Part shown: in pieces, positions 54,068 through 64,000 of the stretch
Position numbering within the stretch: the stretch's first letter is position 1
Layout of the letters: the number at the start of each line of letters is the position of its first letter
NCBI GenBank assembly: GCA_019634415.1
Contig: JAHQVJ010000082.1
Coordinates: 17,778 to 81,777 of the forward strand
Source of the DNA: Myxococcales bacterium
GTDB lineage: Bacteria; Myxococcota_A; UBA796; GCA-2862545
DNA length: 64,000 nucleotides
Reading direction: 5' to 3'
The notes under the pieces: generated by a model
Seen by the model: only the letters and a program-made list of their open reading frames with translations
What the model was told of the DNA's origin: nothing
Database searches by the model: none
Translations under genes and position numbers: made by a program

Positions 54068-55540
54068 GTGCAGGTGAACCCCGATCTGCTGTACCGGGTG
54101 TCGGGACCCGACGCCGCGTGGGGCACGCTGTGGCCCATCGCGCCGGGGATCGGCGTGACGGCAGCGCACGTGGTGGAGGGACTCGAGGGCGCATTGGACG
54201 TGCATCGACCTGGCGTCTCCTCCAAGGCACGGGTGCGGGCGCTCGAGCCCGAGTACGACGTGGCGATGGTGGATCTCCAGCTCCGCGATGCCCCGACGGC
54301 CCGATGCCACCGACCCGAGCACGGCGCACCGGCCCGTATCGACGGCTGGCCCGCCTTCGCCGAAGAGGCGCCGGCGTGCCTGCAGGGCCACCTGTCGCAG
54401 ACGGTGGACGGTAGCTGCGTGCTCCAGGTGGCGGACACCTCGCTGCAGGATCGGTCGTGGGCGGGGCTGTCCGGTGCACCGGTGTGGTCGAACGACGGCG
54501 TGGTGGGCATCGCCACCCACGTGCACCCGGGCCGTTCGCTGGTGCGGGTGTGTACCGTGGAGCACTTCAACGAGCTGCTGCCCCCACACCTGCAGCCCCT
54601 GCCGCCCTCCCCCATGTCCGATCCGAGGCGCGCGCAGCTCGCAGAGGCGCGCAACGAGCTGCTGCGAGGCAGCCGCCACCGTGGACTGGCCTACGTGGGC
54701 GCGGCTGGCTTCGAGGCGCGTCGATTCGGACGGGCCCTGGCCACGGAGCTCGCCCATCACGCCCATGCGTGCTTGGTGATCCCCTCGGGCTCCCTGGGCG
54801 GCTCCCAGCCATCGGTGGCCGCGCGGCTGCTGCGCGCCCTGTCGACGCGGCTGGCCGACACCCCGCATGCCGTCGTTCGCAGTCGTGGCTCGGACGCCGT
54901 CAACGTGCAGCTCACACTCGACGCGCTGACGGACCACCTCTCCCGGGAGGGGCGCCGCCTGGTTCTGTACCTGCAAGGGCTCACGCACCTGTCCACCGAC
55001 GAAGCCGTCCTGTTGGGCAACGTACTCGCCGGTGCGTGCCAACACCGGTGCTTCCGACTGTTGGCCACCGGGGGGCGGCGTCTGCGCGAGCTGCAGGCCA
55101 TGGAGTTCGAGCAGCACAGCGCCTTCCACGAGGTGTCGTATCCGACGCTCATGGGCCTCAAGACCCACCAGTGCGATCGCCTCACCGATGGCCTGGGCCT
55201 CCCCGATGGATGGATGTGGCCCGTGACCGAAGGGCATCCGGCCCTGAGCCGGGAGCTGGCGGAGCTGCTGCATCGAGGGTGCGCCCCCGACGGCGCCGCG
55301 GACGAGCTGCTGCTGCACAGCGACTTCCTGGCGGCCACCCGCATGCGCATCCAGCGCACACCAGCGCTGCGGGAGGCGTGCGGCCACCTGGCGCGGGCCG
55401 GAGGCTCCCTGCGAGGTCACGGCTTCGATCCTCACCTCGATGAGTTGCAGTTCCTGGGCCTCGCCCGTCGCACGGTGGATGCCTGGGAATGGACCGCGCC
55501 GTTCCTACAGCGCTGGAGCCACTGGTCGGGGCTGGGCTGA
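54068..55540 (+). CDS. Trypsin-like serine peptidase fused to a degenerate (inactive) STAND domain
   Basis: This 490-residue protein has an N-terminal trypsin-like domain with a complete triad: His in GVTAAHVVEG, Asp in EYDVAMVDL and Ser in WAGLSGAPVWS. From about 200 it has the outline of a STAND NTPase with its active residues lost: the P-loop position reads YVGAAGFEARRFG (no GKS/T) and the Walker B position reads LVLYLQGLTH (no acidic pair), while the downstream TEGHPALSRELAELL motif is kept. Inactive STAND modules linked to trypsin effectors are described in NTP-dependent conflict systems. There is no signal peptide. It diverges from the two unknown genes. The start is a GTG; GTG 54074 is an alternative. 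Confidence 0.82.
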   Translation: MQVNPDLLYRVSGPDAAWGTLWPIAPGIGVTAAHVVEGLEGALDVHRPGVSSKARVRALEPEYDVAMVDLQLRDAPTARCHRPEHGAPARIDGWPAFAEEAPACLQGHLSQTVDGSCVLQVADTSLQDRSWAGLSGAPVWSNDGVVGIATHVHPGRSLVRVCTVEHFNELLPPHLQPLPPSPMSDPRRAQLAEARNELLRGSRHRGLAYVGAAGFEARRFGRALATELAHHAHACLVIPSGSLGGSQPSVAARLLRALSTRLADTPHAVVRSRGSDAVNVQLTLDALTDHLSREGRRLVLYLQGLTHLSTDEAVLLGNVLAGACQHRCFRLLATGGRRLRELQAMEFEQHSAFHEVSYPTLMGLKTHQCDRLTDGLGLPDGWMWPVTEGHPALSRELAELLHRGCAPDGAADELLLHSDFLAATRMRIQRTPALREACGHLARAGGSLRGHGFDPHLDELQFLGLARRTVDAWEWTAPFLQRWSHWSGLG

Positions 55541-55595
55541 CCTGCACTCACGGGGGTGTGGAGGCTGGACGACACCAGCCCCCACTGGAGCGAAC

Positions 55596-56570
55596 ATGAC
55601 CCCCCTTCGGTTGGCCCTCTGCCTGCTGGTCGCTGCGTGCGCCGGCGACGACGCCACTTCCCCCACCGACACGGACACCTCCACCACGGACACCTCCGAC
55701 ACCAGCCCCCCCACCGACACGTCTGCCGACCTGGACGTGACCGTGGAGGTGTCGGGTGCACAGCCCCAGGCCCGCGTGGCGCTGCTGCGCGGGACCTTCG
55801 ACGGGCTCTTCGTCTTGGAGGAGGTGGTGGGCGACGAGCCCGCGGCCAACACGCTCACGGCGACGCTCGACGAGCCCGACAGCACGTCGCTCTTCCTCGC
55901 CGTACTCTACGACGACGCCGACGGTAGCGGCACCTACGACGGCGATCCCATCCACGGCGTCTCCGAGATGACCCGGTCGTGGACGCCCGAGGACGGCTGG
56001 GTGGCCAACCAGTGGTCCTCCGACGAGAAGACCCCGCCCGCCGAGCTGCCGCTCGACTCCAGCATAGAGCTGCCCTCCATGTACGCTCCGGCCCCCACGG
56101 TGACGGCACCCGTCGACGTGAGCAAGCTGTCCCAGCCCGATCGCCTCACCACGGTCTCAGCCTTCGACGGGGTGCGCACCGATCTGGCGGGCGCGATGTT
56201 CGACCTGCCCGTCGCGGGGGTGAAGGTCTCGGCCACGCCTCCCGCCCAGCCCGATGCCACCCGGTTCGCCAGCCCCGACGGGCTCCCGCTGGTGCTGGAG
56301 TGGGTGATCGCCATCGAGGACGTCGACGACTCCAAGAGCTACACCGCTGGCGACGCCCTGGCGGCGTGGATGTGCGCCGGATCCGATCCGGTGGGACTGC
56401 TCTACGTGGAGCCCGAGACGGATCCCGGCGTGGCCTTCTTCCACGCTCTGTTCGGCGTGCCCTACGGCTGGCGCGCCATCCGCGGCTTCGGACCCGATGG
56501 CGAGGTCCTGGCCCTCGACGAGACCGAGCTCGCTGCCCTCGTGATCTCCGACACCGCATGCGGCTTCTAG
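55596..56570 (+). CDS. Lipoprotein with Thr/Ser/Asp-rich linker, unknown function
   Basis: This 324-residue lipoprotein (CLLVAACAGDD) has a low-complexity linker of Thr, Ser, Asp and Pro (residues 22-50), which is a typical surface tether in myxobacteria, then a compact domain with repeated segments (VALLRGTFDGLFVLEEVVGDE, LFLAVLYDDADGSGTYDGD). The Asp-rich loop could bind calcium. No named family. GGAG lies 6 nt before the ATG. Its 3' end is 4 nt from that of the convergent kinase gene. Confidence 0.72.
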   Translation: MTPLRLALCLLVAACAGDDATSPTDTDTSTTDTSDTSPPTDTSADLDVTVEVSGAQPQARVALLRGTFDGLFVLEEVVGDEPAANTLTATLDEPDSTSLFLAVLYDDADGSGTYDGDPIHGVSEMTRSWTPEDGWVANQWSSDEKTPPAELPLDSSIELPSMYAPAPTVTAPVDVSKLSQPDRLTTVSAFDGVRTDLAGAMFDLPVAGVKVSATPPAQPDATRFASPDGLPLVLEWVIAIEDVDDSKSYTAGDALAAWMCAGSDPVGLLYVEPETDPGVAFFHALFGVPYGWRAIRGFGPDGEVLALDETELAALVISDTACGF

Positions 56571-56574
56571 CGCA

Positions 56575-58317
56575 TCAGTGGGGTGCCGCGGGTGCCGTGC
56601 GCAGGCCGATGGCGAGCCTCCCGGGAATGGTGCCCGCCCACCACCGCCACGACTCCTGGGCCTCCGCCACCGCCACCAAGCTCGCTCGAACGCGCTGGGT
56701 GCGCGCACGCACCAGATCGCGCGACGGGCCCGCGCCACTGAGGGCGTCTTCCTGGGCCTGGAGTGCGCGCACGTAGGCCGCCGCCGCCATGATGCGTGCA
56801 GGCTCCCCCTCCGCCAGCTCGAAGCGCTCGTAGAGCCCGTCGAGGTGCTGCAGCTGGCCCTGGCGAGCTCCCAGCCGGCCCAGATCCGCGAGGATGGTGC
56901 GCTCGGTCTCGAGCACCTCGTACAGGGACTCCTGAGCCGTACGCGCCGAGAGCTGTGACGACCGCAGCGCCAGGGATCCCGCCACACACGACAACAGCAG
57001 CACCACCCAGGCGAGGATCGCCGCGACGGCCAGCCCGATCACGGTGAACCGACGACGCTTGGAGGGTGGCTCCAAGAGGTCCGCAGCCGCCGGCGCAGGT
57101 CCTGGAGCCACCTCGACCCGCACCACGGGGGGTACGGTCTCGGACTCGAAGTCCACCACCGGGGGCAGGGAGGGTGCCTCGGGATGCCGCAGCGCCGCAG
57201 GCGACGTGGACTCCATCGACGCAGACGGCGGCGCATCCACCCGCTCCATCAGCCACGACGGTGTGGCCACGGCCAGGTCGCGCGCAGCCGGGGGCACCTC
57301 GGGCATGCGATAGGGCAACACCTTGGCGGCGGGCGCAGGCTCCGGCGTGGCCTGCTGGTGGGTCACCAGCACGGCGATCTCCGGAAAGGGCTCCGCGGCT
57401 CCGTCGTCGGGGGCCTCTCCCTGAACCGGGATGGGCAGCGGCGGCGTGTCTCGCGGATCAGGCGGGAGCAGGCCGCGGATCTCCATGAGGGTGGAGACGA
57501 AGGCCTCGGTGTCGGGGAAGCGCCGATCCCGGTCGTGGAAGCAGGCCTTGATGATCAGCTCGTGCAGCGGCTCGGGGATCTCCTCGAGCAGGGACGGCTC
57601 GTGCTCCACCAGGAACAGATCCGACACGATGCTGCCGGTGAGCAGCTTGTAGAGCATGGCGCCGAGGCTGTAGATGTCCGCCCGGGCATCCACCTGCTTG
57701 GCGTCGGAGCGCTGCTCGGGGGCCATGTAGCCGATGGTGCCCATGGTGGACCCCGTCCGCGTCATCGCCTCGCCGCCCTCGGGATCGGGCACACGCGCGA
57801 TCCCGAAGTCCGTGAGCTTGCAGTCTCCGACGTCGGAGATGAGCACGTTGTGCGGCTTCACGTCGCGGTGGATCACGCCAGCGGCGTGGGCGGCTCCCAG
57901 TCCGGAGGCCACCTGCGTGAGCACGGAGCACGCCAAGGCAGCAGGCATGCTGCCGTAGCACTTGAGCCACCCCACGAGGTTACCGCCCTCGGCAAGCTCC
58001 ATGACCATGTAGGGCAGCGCCTCGTCGGTCACCACGTCGTACACGCGGATCACATGAGGGTGCTCCAACAGGGCCATCGCCGCAGCCTCTCGCTCGAAGC
58101 GCTGGCGCAGACCCTCCCGCTTCGCGTACTCCGGAAGCAAGACCTTGACTGCACGCCAAACCAGCAGCTCGGAGTCCCAGGCTCGGTAGACCCCCGCCAT
58201 GCCGCCTTCGGCGATCTTCGCCACGAGGCCGTAGCGCCCGCCCCCGATGCTGGGAGCAGCGCGCCTCACTCCACGTGGAGGGCCTGGGGAGGTGGAATCG
58301 TCAGCGCGCTCGTACAC
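56575..58317 (-). CDS. Hanks-type serine/threonine protein kinase
   Basis: This 580-residue membrane kinase has an intact catalytic domain at residues 26-300: glycine loop IAEGGMAGVYRA, Lys in VWRAVKVLL, catalytic loop VIHRDVKPHNVL, DFG in KLTDFGIAR and APE in GYMAPEQRSD. A Pro/Ala/Glu-rich juxtamembrane segment (about 315-440) leads to a single membrane helix (TVIGLAVAAILAWVVLLLSC) and a helical outer domain of 120 residues. It probably signals envelope or development status. The start is a GTG only 6 nt after a TACACT box, so no ribosome site is possible. Confidence 0.93.
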   Translation of the reverse strand: MYERADDSTSPGPPRGVRRAAPSIGGGRYGLVAKIAEGGMAGVYRAWDSELLVWRAVKVLLPEYAKREGLRQRFEREAAAMALLEHPHVIRVYDVVTDEALPYMVMELAEGGNLVGWLKCYGSMPAALACSVLTQVASGLGAAHAAGVIHRDVKPHNVLISDVGDCKLTDFGIARVPDPEGGEAMTRTGSTMGTIGYMAPEQRSDAKQVDARADIYSLGAMLYKLLTGSIVSDLFLVEHEPSLLEEIPEPLHELIIKACFHDRDRRFPDTEAFVSTLMEIRGLLPPDPRDTPPLPIPVQGEAPDDGAAEPFPEIAVLVTHQQATPEPAPAAKVLPYRMPEVPPAARDLAVATPSWLMERVDAPPSASMESTSPAALRHPEAPSLPPVVDFESETVPPVVRVEVAPGPAPAAADLLEPPSKRRRFTVIGLAVAAILAWVVLLLSCVAGSLALRSSQLSARTAQESLYEVLETERTILADLGRLGARQGQLQHLDGLYERFELAEGEPARIMAAAAYVRALQAQEDALSGAGPSRDLVRARTQRVRASLVAVAEAQESWRWWAGTIPGRLAIGLRTAPAAPH

Positions 58318-58323
58318 CCCCTG

Positions 58324-58329
58324 AGTGTA
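58324..58329 (-). promoter_or_regulatory. Extended -10 of a leaderless-type promoter
   Basis: On the minus strand the sequence TGATACACT (extended TG followed by TACACT) ends 6 nt before the GTG of the kinase gene, the same spacing as at 14299 and 41130. The mRNA would start at or next to the start codon. Confidence 0.55.
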
Positions 58330-58399
58330 TCACCGGAAGTGGCCACTCACGGTCACACGAGGGTTTGCTCCAGAGGCACCCCAGGCCCCAGCAAGGGGC

Positions 58400-61141
<2,742 letters not shown>

Positions 61142-61260
61142 CGGTGATCCTCCCCCGGTCGGTGCTTGATCGGCACCTATCTTGGTTGCCAACATCGAGC
61201 GGATGAATCGTTTGGATGGCAACCATCAGAAGCAGTGATGACAACGTGAGGTACGGGCCT

Positions 61261-61305
61261 CCGTGCGCTGATCGGGGTTCGAAGAGCCCCAATGCGCATT
61301 CGCGG
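61261..61305. repeat. Third, diverged copy of the intergenic hairpin element
   Basis: This 45-bp stretch matches the core of the element at 32704-32920 (GTGCGC-GATC-GGGTTCGAAGA-CCCC-TGCGC-TTCG) with several substitutions. Its hairpin GGGGTTC-gaa-GAGCCCC keeps all but one of its pairings. It lies between aconitase and the broken FG-GAP gene. The outer inverted repeats of the full unit are not clear here. Confidence 0.6.
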
Positions 61306-61330
61306 TGAGCCGAGCCCTCGCCGATGTCGG

Positions 61331-61786
61331 TCAGGGCTGCCGCCGAGATCGGTCGTGGACGGCGTGTGGAGCACCGAACGCGACGTCGTCGAAGCCATCG
61401 CCGTCGATGTCACCAAGCACGTACACCCCGCTGTGAAGGGGTAGATCCCACGTCGCCAAAGCGATGTGGCGGATGTCGATGATGCCAGCATGGTCGGCGA
61501 GATCCGCCCCCCGCACCACGGCCAGGTAGTCGGCGTCGGTGTCGTTGTCGGCCCATCCCCGGAGGAGCACGTCGCCGAAGTCGTCCGCGTCGAGATCGGC
61601 GCCGAATCCGTAGATTGGGGTGGACTCTGCGGTGCCGGACCAGGTGAGCGCCACGTGCGGCTCGGTCACCGTAGGTGTCAACCGAGATCCGTAGAGCATC
61701 CAGACGTGCCGGCCCCGCGCGTCGCCACGGGCGGCGATCCACAGGTCGTCCGTACCGTCGCCATCAACGTCGCCAGGCGTCGACAC
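61331..61786 (-). pseudogene. FG-GAP repeat protein fragment, probably frameshifted
   Basis: The 151-residue frame contains FG-GAP loops (GDVDGDGTDDLWIA, GADLDADDFGDVLLR, GDIDGDGFDDVAFG) but has no signal peptide, and it begins abruptly at the first blade. A TGA in frame lies just upstream. Reading on in another frame gives a few more plausible residues (VPSEIPSIDEF) directly joined to the blade start. That looks like a frameshift in a longer gene whose 5' part is lost. The 230 nt before the next gene hold nothing else except its promoter. Confidence 0.6.
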
Positions 61787-62018
61787 CTGAACTCATCGAT
61801 GCTTGGTATCTCACTTGGGACGAATGGATACACCCTGCGCGAGACGGTCACCTGTTGCAGGTCCAAGGGCGACTTCGGCGAACCCTCGCGCGTTGACGGA
61901 AATCACAGCAGCGCTGAATGCGTTCGACTGACACTTCCACCTTGCCTGCGCTCCCGCAGCAAGCGGCGGGAAGGCCCAGACGGCATCAGTGGTAGCATCC
62001 GCGTGCTGGAGGGACACG

Positions 62019-64000
62019 ATGATTGCAGCCACCTTGATCGCCTTGGGAGCGCTGTCGTGCTCTGGTGATGATCCGACGGACGACGTCACGGACTCGAACA
62101 CCACGGACACCGACACCACCCTGACGACTCCAGCGCTCAGCTACCCCCAGCTCGACTGCGATCCGCTGGTGCCCGAGTTCTGTGGCTACCCCTTTCCGTC
62201 CAACGTCTACACCGTGGAAGACGACTCCACCCCCACTGGTCTGAAGGTGGCGTTCGGTCCTGGCTTGCTGCAGGGCAACCAGAGCAGCAGCTGGGACGAC
62301 AGCGACGGGTTCTCCGCAGGCACGCGGATCCTCACCCAGCTGCCGGGCGCCGTGGGAGACGGGCTGCCGAGCGCGGCCAACTTCGAGGACTCCCTGCTGC
62401 CGGCCTCTCCCACCGTGCTCATCCACGCCGACTCCGGCGAGATCGTGCCGCACTTCGCCGAGGTGGACGTGCGCGCCGCCGACGACGCGGAGCGCTCGCT
62501 GGTCATCCACCCCGTGGTGAGGCTGCAAGACGCCTCGCGCTACGTCGTGGGGATCCGCGGTGTGGTGGACGCAGACGGCACGACCGTGGCCCCCAGCCCC
62601 GTCTTCGCAGCCCTCCGCGACGGCACCGACAGCGACGAGCCCTCGGTGGAGTCGCGCCGCGACCTGTACGACGACATCTTCGGCCACCTCGAGGCCGCGG
62701 GCTGGACGCGCTCCGAGGTGCAGCAGGCGTGGGACTTCACCACCGCCAGCGACGAGAACAACACCGCCTGGATGCTGCACATGCGGGACGAGGCGATGGA
62801 CCTCGTGGGCAGCGGGCCCGAGTACACCATCACCTCGGTCGACAGCGATCTCGATCCGAAGCACATCGCCTTCCGCATCGAGGGCACCGTTCGTGTGCCC
62901 CTCTACATGACGGCCGACCAAGCGGATTCCTTGCTGATCTTCGGTAGCGACGGACTGCCCGAGATCAACGCCGATGCGCCGTGGGCCGAGGTTCCTTTCG
63001 AGGTACTGATTCCGAACAGTGCACTGAAGGAGCCTGCAGCGATCATTCAATACGGTCACGGACTGTTCGGGTCACGCAGCCAGATCGAGAGCAGCCACTT
63101 CCGCTCGTTCCTGAACGAGTACAACTACGTGATGATGGGCGTGGATCTACAAGGCATGTCGAGCCCCGACGCCACGGTGGTCGGTCTGTATCTGACGCTC
63201 GGAAACTTCAACGCCGTCCGGCGCATGTGGGACCGGCTGCACCAAGGCATGCTGAACTCGCTGGTGGCCATGCGCATGATGAAGACCTCCTTCGCCGACG
63301 ACGCGAAGTTCGGTCAGTACATCGACGCAGACGAGGCCTACTACTATGGCATCAGCCAGGGTGGAATCTCGGGGGGCGTGTATCTGGCCCTGTCGCAGGA
63401 TGTGCAGCGCGGAGCGCTGGGCGTGCTGGGTCAACCCTACACGGTGCTGCTGATGCGCAGCGTGGACTTCACGCCCTTCCTGGAGATCATGGCGAACACC
63501 TTCGACGACCCTCGCCAACAGCAGCTGCTCGTCGCCCTCACGCAGATGCCGTGGGACCGCCTGGAGCCCAACGGCTACGCCCATCGCGTCACCCAGAACC
63601 CGTTCCCGAACACCCCCGTCAAGGAGGTGCTCATGCGCGCCGCCATCGGCGACCATCAGGTGCCCACCATCGGCGCACACACCATGGCGCGGGCCATGGG
63701 GGCTACGCACCTCACCAGCGGGCTGCGCGACATCTGGGGGATGGAGGCCGCAACCAGCACCTCGTCGGGCAGCTTCTACACAGAGTACGCCTTCGGCCTT
63801 CCCGAGGTGCCCGACTGCGGCGTGCCCATGGACCTGTGCGACGATCCGCACGGCAAGGTTCGGAGCCTCGAGGCCGCCCGCATGCAGCTCGACGAGTTCC
63901 TGCGCAACGGCACGGGCACCAACCACTGCCCGAAGGGCGTCTGCTCCTACCCCGACATGTCGGGCTGCGAGCCCGGGGAAGACGAGACGGCCAGCGAGGC
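62019..64000 (+). CDS. Lipoprotein alpha/beta-hydrolase-like protein, 3' end outside window
   Basis: This is the first 660 residues of a longer lipoprotein (MIAATLIALGALSCSGDD). A short Asp/Thr linker leads to a first domain with conserved Cys (LDCDPLVPEFCGYPFPSN), then a hydrolase-like region with IQYGHGLFG and the nucleophile elbow YYGISQGGISGG (GxSxG). Near the end are Cys-rich segments (DCGVPMDLCDD, CPKGVCSYPDM). The layout matches large lipases/esterase-like lipoproteins of related bacteria. The ATG has GGAGGG upstream, and TAGCAT at 61993-61998 is the likely -10. No stop occurs before the window end. Confidence 0.8.
   Translation, partial: MIAATLIALGALSCSGDDPTDDVTDSNTTDTDTTLTTPALSYPQLDCDPLVPEFCGYPFPSNVYTVEDDSTPTGLKVAFGPGLLQGNQSSSWDDSDGFSAGTRILTQLPGAVGDGLPSAANFEDSLLPASPTVLIHADSGEIVPHFAEVDVRAADDAERSLVIHPVVRLQDASRYVVGIRGVVDADGTTVAPSPVFAALRDGTDSDEPSVESRRDLYDDIFGHLEAAGWTRSEVQQAWDFTTASDENNTAWMLHMRDEAMDLVGSGPEYTITSVDSDLDPKHIAFRIEGTVRVPLYMTADQADSLLIFGSDGLPEINADAPWAEVPFEVLIPNSALKEPAAIIQYGHGLFGSRSQIESSHFRSFLNEYNYVMMGVDLQGMSSPDATVVGLYLTLGNFNAVRRMWDRLHQGMLNSLVAMRMMKTSFADDAKFGQYIDADEAYYYGISQGGISGGVYLALSQDVQRGALGVLGQPYTVLLMRSVDFTPFLEIMANTFDDPRQQQLLVALTQMPWDRLEPNGYAHRVTQNPFPNTPVKEVLMRAAIGDHQVPTIGAHTMARAMGATHLTSGLRDIWGMEAATSTSSGSFYTEYAFGLPEVPDCGVPMDLCDDPHGKVRSLEAARMQLDEFLRNGTGTNHCPKGVCSYPDMSGCEPGEDETASE

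Overview
The window is high-GC, gene-dense DNA from a Gram-negative bacterium. I infer a Myxococcota (deltaproteobacterial) relative. The grounds are: a Hanks-type Ser/Thr kinase, a repeat-companion (TIGR02996-type) domain, a sigma-54 activator, FG-GAP/ASPIC proteins, an exosortase/PEP-CTERM pair, and many lipoproteins with Thr/Ser/Asp-rich linkers. No rRNA, tRNA, CRISPR, insertion sequence or phage module was recognised. Genes are packed with short gaps and many 4-nt or longer overlaps; no gap without a gene exceeds 300 bases.

Layout. 0-3.4 kb: a sulfide-oxidation unit. Type II sulfide:quinone reductase and a DUF1641 partner are read from a near-perfect sigma-54 promoter and face a FisR-like activator across two matched dyads. 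3.4-5.1 kb: anti-sigma factor, ECF sigma factor, small DUF2892 membrane protein and a lipoprotein. 5.2-19.2 kb: a Sel1/M28 peptidase/PDZ-like fusion, cell-surface proteins, an orphan histidine kinase, tandem paralogous lipoproteins, a PEBP-like protein, an FG-GAP/ASPIC lipoprotein and a large STAND-type ATPase with TPR-like repeats. 19.2-22.5 kb: a nitrite-reduction operon (NirK fused to cytochrome c, NirV-like, Sco-like) controlled by a divergent NsrR-like Rrf2 repressor whose dyad encloses the -10 box. 22.5-30.7 kb: PurL, two coupled genes of unknown role, a TetR/DHFR-like divergent pair and a DUF481-like outer-membrane protein. 30.7-34.8 kb: a VIT-VWA protein with a PEP-CTERM tail and an exosortase-EpsI fusion, separated by a tandemly repeated hairpin element. 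34.8-41.1 kb: amidase, a winged-helix STAND regulator, a lipoprotein metallopeptidase with FG-GAP blades, and two unknown surface proteins.

41.1-46.0 kb holds a compact three-gene operon (DUF559/PD-(D/E)XK-type nuclease, winged-helix protein, 1043-residue dual ATPase with a HerA-like half) read from a leaderless-type promoter. It looks like an undescribed DNA-processing or defence module. 47.6-55.5 kb holds a second candidate conflict/signalling region: a membrane beta-propeller-AAA protein, two overlapping unknown genes, and a divergent trypsin-like peptidase fused to what looks like an inactivated STAND domain. The end of the window has a Ser/Thr kinase, aconitase AcnA, a third copy of the hairpin element, a broken FG-GAP gene and a lipoprotein hydrolase that runs off the edge.

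Several start regions share a -10 element of the form GTAnnATC. In three genes a -10 box lies exactly 6 nt before the start codon, which implies leaderless mRNAs.
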